NCBI GenBank assembly: GCA_021162805.1
Contig: JAGGXZ010000002.1
Location: 1-32,920, forward strand
Origin: Candidatus Poribacteria bacterium
Lineage (GTDB): Bacteria > Poribacteria > WGA-4E > B28-G17
DNA: 32,920 nt
Direction of reading: 5' to 3'
Shown here: positions 5,758 to 14,575 of the stretch, in pieces
Numbering within the stretch: position 1 is the stretch's first letter
How the letters are laid out: each line of letters begins with the position of its first letter
Made by a program: the position numbers and the translations under genes
The notes under the pieces: generated by a model
Seen by the model: the letters and a program-made list of their open reading frames with translations, nothing else
What the model was told of the DNA's origin: nothing
Databases searched by the model: none

Positions 5758-7197
5758 TCAACGCACATGGGGAGCGAGATACGCGATCCGGTTACGTCTG
5801 ATCCTCACCTTACCTGACCATGAGGCGGTTCCCATCTTCAACCTGATATCGTGTTCTCCCACCTCTAAGCCGTAGATCAGCTTCGGCGTTCTGCCGGAGA
5901 ATTTCCCATCGACGAATATAGATGCTCCTTTCGGATCCGAAGAGATCCACAGCGCTCCGATATATGGCCTCAGACGTCCGACGATCTCCGCCGTCCTGCC
6001 GGTTGACACCGTGACCCTGCTCCAGATATCCCTAAACCCCGGCTTGCGGATCAGAACCGTATACGATCCGGGAGGAAGCTGAGGGCTTCTCAATGGGGTG
6101 TGGCCGATTCTCCGGCCGTTCAGGATCACCTCGGCATCCTCCGGCACCGATTTAACCTCGATGTTTCCCCCCAGCACGCCGCGATAGACGGCGATCCTGC
6201 CGCTTTCGATCTTCACCTCATCGTACAGCCGATCGAATCCATCCTTGAAAATAGATATCTCGTGTTTACCTACCTCCACCTTCTCCAGTTTCAACGGCGT
6301 GATCCCCACAAACCTGCCGTCCAGATGGACCTCCGCTCCCTCCGGATCGGATCTGACGAGGAGGACGCCGGGCGGGAGCTTTTCAAGCCTGATGAGGATC
6401 GAGGCTGAAAAACGCCTCACCGGATAGGCCGTATCGCCCAGAAACACCCTGTTCCCCTCTATCCTCACATCGCCTGAAAACTCCCTGTATGTCGGATATC
6501 TCACCGTCAGAGCCGGACGGGCGTCCTCCTCCACCTCCAGGTTGATGGGCGTTTCGCCCACCTTTCTTCCGTTAAGAAGAACCTCGGCACCGATGGGATC
6601 ACTGCGTAGATTCAGCCGAATTTTGATCTTTCTCAGACTGAGCTTCACGGTATTCGTTCCGCTTTTGACGACGATCTCCCCGATATGATCATGATAGTGG
6701 ATTTTTCTCAGCTCGAGACGATGTCTGCCGATCAGAACGGGATAGATCTCAATTTCGCCTCTCCGATCGGTTCGCCCGATCCTTTTGCCGTCGAGGTATA
6801 CCTCCGCCTCGGGCGGATCCGTCTTCAGGAGCAATCTGCCGAGGAGCCTCTCCTGAACCTTCCTGAAGAGCGCTACCGCCTTGGGAGGATATCCCTTCGG
6901 CATCTGGAGTTCGGGATTGAGCTTGATGGCGAACTCGAAACAGGACTCTGCCTCCCTCCGACCTCCCATGGCCAGGTAGGAGATGCCCACGAGCATATAG
7001 GCCGTGGCCATTCTCTTCTTCGGTCCGCCGAGGATGATGGCCGATCTGAGCTTGTCTATCGCCCCCTCGAAATCCCCCTCCTCGAAGAGCAACCTGCCCT
7101 CCTGGAGCAGCTTATCGAACCGCTTATCCCTACTGGCTCCCATTAAGAGAAGGGAGAGTGAGAGGATCAAAACCGTCAGAACCGTCTTATGTTTCAT
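5758..7197 (-). CDS. TPR and multi-PEGA-domain secreted protein
   Basis: The 479-residue product has a signal peptide (MKHKTVLTVLILSLSLLLMG), then TPR-like helices (about 25-118), then five PEGA repeats at about 121-187, 193-270, 277-343, 344-409 and 413-477. Each repeat has the signature S/TDP.GAEV.LDG...G.TP. PEGA domains are beta-sandwich modules found in surface and extracytoplasmic proteins. The frame is open for 95 further codons upstream, but ATG 7197 has GGAGG and begins a proper signal peptide. It heads a two-gene unit with the TPR lipoprotein. Confidence 0.88.
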   Translation of the reverse strand: MKHKTVLTVLILSLSLLLMGASRDKRFDKLLQEGRLLFEEGDFEGAIDKLRSAIILGGPKKRMATAYMLVGISYLAMGGRREAESCFEFAIKLNPELQMPKGYPPKAVALFRKVQERLLGRLLLKTDPPEAEVYLDGKRIGRTDRRGEIEIYPVLIGRHRLELRKIHYHDHIGEIVVKSGTNTVKLSLRKIKIRLNLRSDPIGAEVLLNGRKVGETPINLEVEEDARPALTVRYPTYREFSGDVRIEGNRVFLGDTAYPVRRFSASILIRLEKLPPGVLLVRSDPEGAEVHLDGRFVGITPLKLEKVEVGKHEISIFKDGFDRLYDEVKIESGRIAVYRGVLGGNIEVKSVPEDAEVILNGRRIGHTPLRSPQLPPGSYTVLIRKPGFRDIWSRVTVSTGRTAEIVGRLRPYIGALWISSDPKGASIFVDGKFSGRTPKLIYGLEVGEHDIRLKMGTASWSGKVRIRRNRIAYLAPHVR

Positions 7198-7219
7198 CGT
7201 GAATCTTCCTCCGCCTATT

Positions 7220-7249
7220 ATGATACTATACCTCTTCAGAGAAATCCAA
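7220..7249 (-). promoter_or_regulatory. Putative promoter for the PEGA/TPR operon
   Basis: TTGGAT (7249-7244) and TATCAT (7225-7220) on the minus strand with an 18-base spacer, shortly before the PEGA gene. Pattern match only. Confidence 0.35.
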
Positions 7250-7284
7250 ACCGCACCTATCTCCTGGCGCTTTACGGGTGCCGC

Positions 7285-7313
7285 TTGAATTTCAATTCGG
7301 CTTATGATAAGAT
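7285..7313 (+). promoter_or_regulatory. Putative promoter for the 7349-15742 operon
   Basis: TTGAAT (7285-7290), a 17-base spacer and TAAGAT (7308-7313), 36 bases before the phosphatase gene and divergent from the PEGA operon. Pattern match only. Confidence 0.4.
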
Positions 7314-7348
7314 ATTTTTTGATTTCAGCATGCTGTAAAAGGGAGGTT

Positions 7349-8146
7349 ATGCTCTTATCCAATCTGATCGATATCCATTCCCATATATTACCCGGTGTGG
7401 ATGATGGAGCTAAGGAGATAGAGGATTCGCTTCGGATGATTGAATCGGCATATAGGAACGGTGTAAGCGTTATAATCGCCACCCCGCATAAGCTTCCTGG
7501 AACCTATGATGCCCCCGTAAAGGAGCTGAGGAAAAAACTGAAGGAGATAAGGGATCTGATAGAGGAAAGGGGGATAGACGTTCAGATCCTCCTGGGCAGG
7601 GAATGTTACCTCAGTCCTGACTTGCTTGACTACATGGAGGGGAACAGAAAAGAGGAGATTTCCATAAACAACACCGGTTATATACTGGTGGAGTTTCCCT
7701 TCCAGGGCATCCCACGTTACGCTGATGATCTCCTATCCAAGCTTCAGTTCAACGGGTTGATTCCGATAATAGCGCATCCGGAGCGTTGTGTTGAGGTTAC
7801 GCGCGATCCAAATCTGCTTGAAGAACATATCGAAAAAGGCAGGCTTTTTCAGATCAACGTCGGGAGCCTGTTGGGACGATACGGGCGGAGGACAAAGGAG
7901 ACCGCCGAGGTACTTGTAACCCATAGGTTCGCCCACTTCGTGGCCAGCGATATGCATTCGCCGAGGTCCGCAATGCTGAGTTCAGTCGTTGAAAGACTCG
8001 AGAATCTTGTCGGGGAGAGGGAATGTCAGAGGCTCCTTCGCGATAATCCCCTCGCTGTTATCGGAAATATGCCCATAGTTCCGCCATCTCCCATAAGATA
8101 TAAGGTCAAGAGGGGTCTATCTAAGATATTTTCCTTTTTCAGGTGA
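7349..8146 (+). CDS. CpsB/YwqE-type PHP-domain tyrosine phosphatase
   Basis: The 265-residue product opens with the PHP metal-binding motif IDIHSHILPGVDDGA. It also has IIATPHKLPG, AHPERC and the closing SDMHS, the set of His and Asp ligands of the CpsB/CapC family. Known members dephosphorylate the bacterial tyrosine kinases that control polysaccharide export, and use a trinuclear metal centre. No kinase or Wzz gene is nearby, so the target is unknown. The ATG at 7349 follows GGGAGG by only two bases, unusually close, yet the family normally starts a few residues before IDIHSH, so no other start fits better. Confidence 0.85.
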   Translation: MLLSNLIDIHSHILPGVDDGAKEIEDSLRMIESAYRNGVSVIIATPHKLPGTYDAPVKELRKKLKEIRDLIEERGIDVQILLGRECYLSPDLLDYMEGNRKEEISINNTGYILVEFPFQGIPRYADDLLSKLQFNGLIPIIAHPERCVEVTRDPNLLEEHIEKGRLFQINVGSLLGRYGRRTKETAEVLVTHRFAHFVASDMHSPRSAMLSSVVERLENLVGERECQRLLRDNPLAVIGNMPIVPPSPIRYKVKRGLSKIFSFFR

Positions 8147-8163
8147 GCCGGGGTTATCCCGGC
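8147..8163 (+). terminator. Hairpin after the PHP phosphatase gene
   Basis: GCCGGG (8147-8152) pairs with CCCGGC (8158-8163) over a 5-base loop, with CTTTCGAGGCTTTTT after it. It may partly terminate transcription before the UbiB-family gene. Confidence 0.45.
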
Positions 8164-8182
8164 CTTTCGAGGCTTTTTCGAG

Positions 8183-9877
8183 ATGCCGATCCCTAACATA
8201 AACAGGACCATCAGAAACCTTCAACGTTTGACCCACATATTGAACGTCTTCGCCAAACACGGCTTTGGGCATTTCATAGATCGAATTCATCTCAGCAGAT
8301 ACTCCACCAGAGGTCGAAGATGGTTCGGTTTCAGGAGATACAGGGAGCCGAGAGGGGTTCGGGCGCTTTCCCTCGCCGAAAGGCTCAGGATGGCATTCGA
8401 GGAATTGGGGGCGACTTTTATCAAGTTGGGCCAGATGCTCAGCATGCGATCCGATCTGTTGCCTCACGAGTTCATCCTCGAGCTGCGCAAGCTTCAGGTG
8501 GATGTTCCCCCTTTCCCCTCATCTGAGGTGCGCGAGGTGATAAAGGAGGAGCTGGGGCGTCCCGTCGAGGAGATATTCGCTTATTTCGAGGAGACCCCCT
8601 TCGCCGCTGCCTCAATCGCCCAGGTTCATCGCGCCCGTCTCTCCAACGGTAAGCGGGTTGTGGTTAAGGTGCAACGCCCGGGCGTAGATCGCCTGATAGA
8701 AACTGACCTGGACATCCTTTTCACCATCGCCCGCCTGCTGGAAAGACATGTCGCGGAGGTGAGCTTCTACGAACCCGTAAGCCTTATCGAGGAGTTCGCC
8801 AGGTCCATCAGAAGGGAATTGGACTTCACCTCCGAGGCCTCAAGCACCGATCTCTTCCACAGATACTTCGAGAACGATCCCAGAGTTAAGATCCCAAAGG
8901 TATTCTGGGATTTCACAACCAAAAGGGTCATGGTGTTGGAGGAGATCGACGGCATAAGGATCGACGACCTGGAGGAGCTCGATCGAGTGGGTGCTGACAG
9001 GAGAAAATTGGCGGCAAACCTCGTCGATATCTTCTTCAACCAGATATTCGTCAACGGACTCTTCCACGCCGATCCGCATCCGGGGAACCTCTTGGTTCTG
9101 GAGGACGACGTGATCGGCATGATCGATTTTGGAACGGTGGGCAGGATAGCAGGTGATATGTTAAAGGACATCAAGAACTGGTTCATAGCCATACTCGACA
9201 AGGACGTCGATCTGATGGCTAAGATCTACCTCAAAATGGGTATAATCAGCGAGGAAACGGACATAACCCAGTTCAAACTCGAGGTCGCCGATTTCCTCGA
9301 CAGATACCTCACCAGACCCGTCGAAAGGATACATCTTGGGGAGATAATAAACGAGATCGTGACTTCATCGCCGAGATACAGAATGAGGATGCCGCCGGTC
9401 TTGACCATGCTCGGGAAGACGATTATGCTCGTGGAGGGTATCGTAAGGGAGCTCGACCCTGAGGTGGATATAATGGAGATCGGGCGCTCCTACATCGCCA
9501 GATTGATGCTCGGCCAGTTCAGTCCCAAGGAGTGGGCCAAGGGCGTTTACTCGACCTTCTCCGATATATCCGAGATGGCCAGAACGATGCCGTTCCAGGT
9601 CAACCAGATCCTCTCTAAGCTCAATAGAGGGACGCTGAAGGTGGACTTCGAGCCCCTTGGACTCGATCGGCTGATATACGAGATGGATAGGTCGAGCAAC
9701 AGGTTGACGTTCGGCATGATCATCGCCGCCCTGATCGTCGGCTCATCTATCATGGTCTGGTCGGACACAGGAGTTAAGATCTTCGGATATTCCGCCATCG
9801 GTATTGTGGGATATCTGATTGCGGGAATATTGGGCTTCGGGTTGTTGATCTCGATCCTCAGATCGGGGAGGCTGTGA
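8183..9877 (+). CDS. UbiB/AarF (ABC1) family atypical kinase
   Basis: The 564-residue product carries the family signatures: KLGQ (81-84) in the KxGQ motif, the Ala-rich AAASIAQVH loop (141-149) in place of a glycine loop, VVKVQRPG with Lys162, FHADPHPGNLLV as the catalytic loop and MIDFGTVG as the metal-binding motif. Two membrane helices end the protein (about 505-525 and 535-558). Family members support quinone or other isoprenoid-lipid metabolism, probably as ATPases rather than protein kinases. The ribosome site is weak (GAGG, 14 bases up). The stop overlaps the start of the next gene (TGATG). No ubiquinone genes are nearby. Confidence 0.92.
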   Translation: MPIPNINRTIRNLQRLTHILNVFAKHGFGHFIDRIHLSRYSTRGRRWFGFRRYREPRGVRALSLAERLRMAFEELGATFIKLGQMLSMRSDLLPHEFILELRKLQVDVPPFPSSEVREVIKEELGRPVEEIFAYFEETPFAAASIAQVHRARLSNGKRVVVKVQRPGVDRLIETDLDILFTIARLLERHVAEVSFYEPVSLIEEFARSIRRELDFTSEASSTDLFHRYFENDPRVKIPKVFWDFTTKRVMVLEEIDGIRIDDLEELDRVGADRRKLAANLVDIFFNQIFVNGLFHADPHPGNLLVLEDDVIGMIDFGTVGRIAGDMLKDIKNWFIAILDKDVDLMAKIYLKMGIISEETDITQFKLEVADFLDRYLTRPVERIHLGEIINEIVTSSPRYRMRMPPVLTMLGKTIMLVEGIVRELDPEVDIMEIGRSYIARLMLGQFSPKEWAKGVYSTFSDISEMARTMPFQVNQILSKLNRGTLKVDFEPLGLDRLIYEMDRSSNRLTFGMIIAALIVGSSIMVWSDTGVKIFGYSAIGIVGYLIAGILGFGLLISILRSGRL

Positions 9878-10308
9878 TGGTGATGATGGGGTTGGATGTC
9901 GGAGATGTCAGAATAGGCGTGGCGTTCACCGATAGGTTGCTCTTCGCCGCCCATCCCCACGGTGTGATAGAGCGTGGGGAGGATTCGGCGGCGATCAACG
10001 AGATATCCCGGCTCGCTCGTGAAAAGGGTGTGAGTAGAATCGTCGTCGGCATGCCCTATACGCTCAGGGGGGAGATCGGCGTTCAGGGAGATAAGGTCAA
10101 GAGGTTCGTCGAGCTCCTCAGACGGGAGGTTGATGTGCCGGTGATTGAATGGGATGAGAGGATGACCACCGCGGCCGCCGATAGATTGCTGAGGGAGCTG
10201 GAGATGCCGGGAAGGAAAAGGAGAAAACTGCTGGATCAGCTTTCAGCGGCCTTGATATTACAATCATACCTCGATATGCTTAAAAACAGAGGCGAGCTCG
10301 ATGTCTAA
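9877..10308 (+). CDS. yqgF: RuvX/YqgF-family putative Holliday junction resolvase
   Basis: The 143-residue product has the RNase H-like fold signatures GLDVGDVRIGVAFTD, IVVGMPYTLRGE, EWDERMTT and a C-terminal LDQLSAALILQSYLD. Family members are implicated in 16S rRNA 5'-end maturation and in Holliday junction resolution. ATG 9877 shares its A with the UbiB-like stop and has GGGAGG five bases ahead; GTG and ATG codons close by are alternatives. The 3' end overlaps mltG by 8 bases, so the three genes are translationally linked. Confidence 0.9.
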   Translation: MVMMGLDVGDVRIGVAFTDRLLFAAHPHGVIERGEDSAAINEISRLAREKGVSRIVVGMPYTLRGEIGVQGDKVKRFVELLRREVDVPVIEWDERMTTAAADRLLRELEMPGRKRRKLLDQLSAALILQSYLDMLKNRGELDV

Positions 10309-11326
10309 AAGATACCTACTCGTTGCTAAGATAGGGGCGATGAACTTCGCCGTGGCGGCCTTGATCGTCATATCGGTTCTCATGTGCCGATTTCTTTCGG
10401 AATTCGCCCCTCTCGATCCCAATGAGACCAAGCGAATAGAGATCGAGATCCCTCACGGTATGAGCGCTGCCCAGATAGGAGATCTCCTCCAGCGTGAGGG
10501 CATTATCAGAAGCCGAACTGCCTTTCTCTGGAGCGCACGGCTTAGGGGCGTGGCTGCTAAGTTGAAATCCGGTAGATATCTCCTTTCACCATCGATGTCA
10601 CTCTCCCAGATATTGCGGATACTCGCTCTCGGGAAGGTGAAGATGGTGAAATTCTCCGTGCCGGAGGGGCTGACTGTTGAACAGATCGCCGACCTATGGC
10701 AGTCGAAGGGATTCGGCACGGCTGAAGAGTTCATCAGAGCCGCTCATGACAGGACGTTACTTACATCCTACGGGATAAACGCCCAAAGCGCCGAAGGATA
10801 CCTCTTCCCGGAGACATACGTGATCTCGGAGGGCACATCGGCTAAGGAGATGGTCTCCTCTATGATAGAGCTTTTCAGAAGAAGAGTTACCCCGGATCTG
10901 ATCAAAGAGGGGAGGAGAAGGGGATTCAACCTCCATCAGATCATCACCCTTGCCTCGATCATCGAAAAGGAGGCCCGGCTCGACGATGAGAGACCCATCA
11001 TATCCGCTGTCTTTCACAGAAGGCTGAAACTGGGCTGGAAATTAGAGGCCGATCCGACGGTGAGATATGCCCTTGGGCTTCCCTCAAGACCTCTCACCTC
11101 GGATGATCTGAAGGTTGATTCCCCTTATAACACCTATCTTCACCCAGGCCTGCCGCCAGGGCCTATCTGTAATCCGGGGATTAAGTCCATCGAGGCGGCT
11201 GTGAACCCGGCCGATGTGGATTACCTCTATTTCGTTGCCAGGGGCGATGGAAGCCATATCTTCTCCAGAACCTATAGCGAACACATCAGGGCCATCGCTC
11301 AAATCAAAAAGGATCGGAGGATCTGA
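10301..11326 (+). CDS. mltG: Endolytic murein transglycosylase MltG
   Basis: The 341-residue product has one N-terminal membrane helix (about 11-29), a LysM-like stretch with IPHGMSAAQIGDLLQREGII, and the catalytic domain. This includes GYLFPETY, ITLASIIEKEA with the catalytic Glu222, and the family hallmark YNTYLHPGLPPGPICNPG. MltG cleaves nascent glycan strands in the inner membrane and so sets peptidoglycan chain length. Side-by-side yqgF and mltG are common in bacteria. The length is normal. Confidence 0.95.
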   Translation: MSKRYLLVAKIGAMNFAVAALIVISVLMCRFLSEFAPLDPNETKRIEIEIPHGMSAAQIGDLLQREGIIRSRTAFLWSARLRGVAAKLKSGRYLLSPSMSLSQILRILALGKVKMVKFSVPEGLTVEQIADLWQSKGFGTAEEFIRAAHDRTLLTSYGINAQSAEGYLFPETYVISEGTSAKEMVSSMIELFRRRVTPDLIKEGRRRGFNLHQIITLASIIEKEARLDDERPIISAVFHRRLKLGWKLEADPTVRYALGLPSRPLTSDDLKVDSPYNTYLHPGLPPGPICNPGIKSIEAAVNPADVDYLYFVARGDGSHIFSRTYSEHIRAIAQIKKDRRI

Positions 11327-11332
11327 GACGGA

Positions 11333-11728
11333 ATGTTGATGGACGATCTCGTCATAAACGAGAGGAGGATCGACGGCATAACCGTCGTTGAACTGGAGGG
11401 CGATTTGGACGCCTTCACCGTTCAGGAGGTCAGATGTCGTTTGAACGAGATGATAGAGGAGGGAATTAACAGAATCGTTCTCAATTTCTCAAAGCTCAGA
11501 TATATAAACAGCACCTCCATCGGCGTTCTGGTCGGAAGACTCCGCCGGATCAGGGAGCGCGGCGGGGATATGGTCCTGGCGGAGCTTAACCCCAGGGTAA
11601 ACCGGATTATAACCTTGGTCGGCGGTAGAAGGCTTTTCAGGATATTCGATACCGAACGGAGGGCGATTGAGGAACTCTCGAACTTAACAGGGAAAGGAGA
11701 AGTGAGTGGAAAGACAGAGGACGATTAA
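11333..11728 (+). CDS. STAS-domain protein (anti-sigma-factor antagonist type)
   Basis: The 131-residue product is a single STAS domain: VVELEGDLDAFTVQEVRCRL, RIVLNFSKLRYINSTSIGVL and GGDMVLAELNPRVNRII. The usual phosphoserine site DSSG reads NSTS here: Asp is replaced, but Ser and Thr remain that could be phosphorylated. STAS antagonists free sigma factors by binding kinase-type anti-sigma factors; none is in view. The gene starts 6 bases after mltG and overlaps lpxC-fabZ by 23 bases, an odd place for a regulator. ATG 11339 is an alternative start. Confidence 0.85.
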   Translation: MLMDDLVINERRIDGITVVELEGDLDAFTVQEVRCRLNEMIEEGINRIVLNFSKLRYINSTSIGVLVGRLRRIRERGGDMVLAELNPRVNRIITLVGGRRLFRIFDTERRAIEELSNLTGKGEVSGKTEDD

Positions 11729-12971
11729 ATCGCAGGTGACCGTCTCGGGTGTGGGGCTGATGCTCGGCAAACCCGTCAACCTCACCCTCAAGCCGGCCGG
11801 TCCTGACGAAGGTATAATCTTCCGGAGAACAGATCTGGCGGGAAAACCCTCTCTGAAAGCCACCTTTGAGAACTTCTCCGACGAGATACCGCATTGCACC
11901 AGCCTTAAGAACGAAGACGTGAGGGTCGTCGGGGTGGAACATCTCCTCTCCGCCCTCGCCGGACTCGGCGTGGATAACGTCATCGTCGAGATGGACGCCG
12001 AGGAACCGCCGGCAGGAGACGGCAGCGCCGAGATCTTCGTGAAGGCCATACGGGGAGCAGGTCTGGTTGAGCTGGATTCGGAGAGGAGATACATCAATCT
12101 GGGCGAGGAGATATGTATCTCCGAAAATGGTAGACAGTTGATCGCCGTTCCATCCGATACGTTTAAGATCACCTTCGTCTTCGATCATCCGAAGCTCCCA
12201 TCCCAAGTGGTCACCTTCGAGATAACGCCCGATTCCTATGAATCGGAGATAGGCCAGGCGAGGACCTTCTGCTTTGAAAGCGAGGCTCAGGAGATAAAAT
12301 CGAAGGGATTCGGTCTGGGAGGATCCGAGGAGAACGTGATCCTCCTCTCAGAGGATAGCTGTTCCCCTAAAGGGGAGCTCAGACTTCCCGGTGAATTCGC
12401 CAGACATAAGGTCCTGGATCTGATAGGCGATCTCGCGCTACTGGGAGCAAGACCCAAAGCTCATGTAATAGCGATTCGATCGGGACATGACTTCAACATC
12501 AGGTTGGTCGAGAGGCTGGTGGAAAGGAGAGGATGGCTCGATCGGCCGATCGAGGCAAGTGAGATCTACAGGGTGTTACCCCACAGGTTTCCCTTCATGA
12601 TGGTCGATAGAGTTTTGGCGATCGAGCCGAAGAGGAGGATCGTCGCCGTCAAGAACATCACCTATAACGAGACCTTCTTCCAAGGGCATTTCCCGGGGAC
12701 GCCCGTGATGCCGGCCGTCCTCCAGGTTGAGGCGCTGGCTCAGGCGGGCGGATATCTGTTGATGCACGGGGTTCAGGAAGGGACGATCGGGTATTTCGCC
12801 GCCGTCGATCAGGCGAAGTTCAGAAGACCCGTCATACCGGGCGATCAACTTATACTTGAGGTGGAGGTTCTCAGGCTTAGAAGTAGATTCGGTAAGCTCC
12901 GCGGCGTCGCTAAGGTGAAGGGAGAGGTGGCGACCGAGGCGGAGTTCACCATAACGATCGGTGGTCGATGA
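11706..12971 (+). CDS. lpxC/fabZ: LpxC-FabZ fusion: UDP-3-O-acyl-GlcNAc deacetylase and hydroxyacyl-ACP dehydratase
   Basis: The 421-residue product joins two enzymes. LpxC (about 1-280) catalyses the committed step of lipid A synthesis, with zinc ligands His79 (GVEHLLSAL), His234 and Asp238 (ARHKVLDLIGD) and the general acid His261 (SGHDF). FabZ (about 284-421) dehydrates beta-hydroxyacyl-ACP, with LPHRFPFMMVDRV, GHFPGTPVMPAVLQVEALAQ, His328 and Glu342. Such fusions are known in Bacteroidetes and related groups. Deviations: GLM replaces the usual GLH near residue 19, and ARTFCF replaces ARTFGF. GTG at 11706 follows GGAGA; the start lies inside the STAS gene. The stop overlaps lpxA (ATGA). 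Confidence 0.95.
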   Translation: MERQRTIKSQVTVSGVGLMLGKPVNLTLKPAGPDEGIIFRRTDLAGKPSLKATFENFSDEIPHCTSLKNEDVRVVGVEHLLSALAGLGVDNVIVEMDAEEPPAGDGSAEIFVKAIRGAGLVELDSERRYINLGEEICISENGRQLIAVPSDTFKITFVFDHPKLPSQVVTFEITPDSYESEIGQARTFCFESEAQEIKSKGFGLGGSEENVILLSEDSCSPKGELRLPGEFARHKVLDLIGDLALLGARPKAHVIAIRSGHDFNIRLVERLVERRGWLDRPIEASEIYRVLPHRFPFMMVDRVLAIEPKRRIVAVKNITYNETFFQGHFPGTPVMPAVLQVEALAQAGGYLLMHGVQEGTIGYFAAVDQAKFRRPVIPGDQLILEVEVLRLRSRFGKLRGVAKVKGEVATEAEFTITIGGR

Positions 12972-13759
12972 CCAAGATCCATCCGACGGCCATAGTTCAT
13001 CCTAAGGCTGAGCTGGACGATGAGGTGGAGATCGGCCCCTATTCCATCGTCGAGGAGTATGTCCGGATCGGGCGGGGCACAAAGGTGGGACCGCACGTCC
13101 AGATATGTCGGTGGACAAAGATAGGGAGGGATTGTCGGATTTTCTTCGGCGCAACCATAGGAACTCCATCTCAGGACGTCAAGTATCGGGGCTGGCGCAG
13201 CTACGCCGTGATCGGCGATAGAAACGTCATCCGCGAATACGCCTCAATCTCACGGGCAACTACCGAGGAGGGAGCCACCCTGATAGGCGACGATAACCTG
13301 ATCATGAAACACGTCGGCATCAGCCACGACTGCCGTATAGGAAACCACGTCATCATGGCCAATCTGGTCACGCTTGGCGGACATGTGACTGTGGAGGATT
13401 ATGCCAGAATCGGCGGCATGAGCGCCGTGCATCAGTTCGTCAGAATAGGGAAGATGGCGATGGCGGGCGCATGCTCGAAATTCACCAAGGACGTCCCGCC
13501 TTTCACCGTCGCCGACGGCCATCCGGCCAGAGTTCGAGGGCTGAACCTGATAGGCTTTTCCACATCCGCCGTCCATCCGATGCGACTTCTGTCCGAGGAG
13601 ACGAGAAGACATCTTAAAAAAGCTTTCAGGATACTGTTCAGATCGGGGCTTAACATGAGGGAGGCCGTCCAGAGGGTCAGACTTGAGGTGGAGTGTGACC
13701 CGGAGGTCGAACATCTGCTGAACTTTATAGAGAGCTCGAGGAGGGGGATCTGTGTCTGA
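12968..13759 (+). CDS. lpxA: Acyl-ACP:UDP-GlcNAc O-acyltransferase LpxA
   Basis: The 263-residue product is a left-handed beta-helix of hexapeptide repeats (IHPTAIVHPKAELDDEVEIG and following) with the LpxA motifs GTPSQDVKY, ISHDCRIGNHVIMAN with catalytic His120, and GGHVTVEDYARIGG. It ends in the typical helical C-terminal domain. It performs the first step of lipid A synthesis in the cytoplasm. It overlaps lpxC-fabZ by 4 bases and lpxI by 8, showing coupling. Length matches the family (about 255-270). Confidence 0.95.
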   Translation: MTKIHPTAIVHPKAELDDEVEIGPYSIVEEYVRIGRGTKVGPHVQICRWTKIGRDCRIFFGATIGTPSQDVKYRGWRSYAVIGDRNVIREYASISRATTEEGATLIGDDNLIMKHVGISHDCRIGNHVIMANLVTLGGHVTVEDYARIGGMSAVHQFVRIGKMAMAGACSKFTKDVPPFTVADGHPARVRGLNLIGFSTSAVHPMRLLSEETRRHLKKAFRILFRSGLNMREAVQRVRLEVECDPEVEHLLNFIESSRRGICV

Positions 13760-14552
13760 GCTTCTTGGATTGATAGCCGGTTCCGGGAAGCTGCCGCTAT
13801 ATCTGGCGCGTCGGGCGATCGAGCTCGGACGAAAACTGATCGTCGTAGCCGCCTGTGAAAACGTGGAGGGGGAACTGAAACATCTGGCGGAGGAGTTCCA
13901 TCCAATTCCCGCCGGCCGGATCGGCCTCATCGTTGATACGCTGGCTGAGGCAGGCGCTCGCAAGATAGCGTTGGCAGGTAAGGTTGAGAAAAGAGACCTG
14001 TTCGACCGTTCCGGCCTCGATTCCGTCGCAAAACAGGTTCTCTCCAGGCTCAACAGCGGGAGCGATGCCGCCATCCTGAAGGCAATAGCCGATCTCTTTG
14101 AGGAGAAAGGATTTGAACTTGTGGATCAACGCGGATTTCTCGATCACCTGCTGGTCGAATCCGGAGTTATAGCGGGCAATCCTTCAGATAGGGAGATAAA
14201 GGACGCTCGTTACGGTATATGGCTCGCCAGAAAGGTCGCCGATCTCGGGGTGGGACAGAGCGTCGCCATCAGATCGCTCGTCCCAATAGCCGTAGAGGCC
14301 GTTGAAGGGACGGACGAGATGATCAGACGGGCGGCCGGATATGTCGGGGGAGGGATCGTCGTGGCCAAAGCGACGGCGTCAGATCACGATTTCCGATTCG
14401 ATACCCCGACGGTCGGCCCTGAGACGATCAGGGTGATGAAGGAGGTCAAGGCCTCCGCTCTAGCTCTAGAGGCCGGCAGGTGCTTCCTCGCCGATAGAGA
14501 GGAAGCCATAGCCCTGGCCTCAGCGGGCGATATCTCGATCATCGCCCTGTAG
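13752..14552 (+). CDS. lpxI: UDP-2,3-diacylglucosamine pyrophosphatase LpxI
   Basis: The 266-residue product shows the LpxI (former DUF1009) signatures: GLIAGSGKLPLYLARRA at the N-terminus, GKVEKRDLF, AVEAVEGTDEMIRRA and DFRFDTPTVGPETI. LpxI splits UDP-diacylglucosamine to lipid X and replaces LpxH in many bacteria. GTG 13752 is preceded by GGAGGGG. LpxD and LpxB, the remaining early enzymes, are not in the window. Confidence 0.95.
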   Translation: MSELLGLIAGSGKLPLYLARRAIELGRKLIVVAACENVEGELKHLAEEFHPIPAGRIGLIVDTLAEAGARKIALAGKVEKRDLFDRSGLDSVAKQVLSRLNSGSDAAILKAIADLFEEKGFELVDQRGFLDHLLVESGVIAGNPSDREIKDARYGIWLARKVADLGVGQSVAIRSLVPIAVEAVEGTDEMIRRAAGYVGGGIVVAKATASDHDFRFDTPTVGPETIRVMKEVKASALALEAGRCFLADREEAIALASAGDISIIAL

Positions 14553-14575
14553 AAATTCCAAGAGGGGAAAAACAG

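Noticed and set aside
7198-7482. N-terminal extension of the PEGA protein to 7482
   Set aside because: It crosses the divergent promoter region, and a proper signal peptide with ribosome site begins at 7197.
13250-14074. 274-residue minus-strand frame over lpxA and lpxI
   Set aside because: Antisense to two well-supported enzymes; low-complexity Ser/Arg composition.
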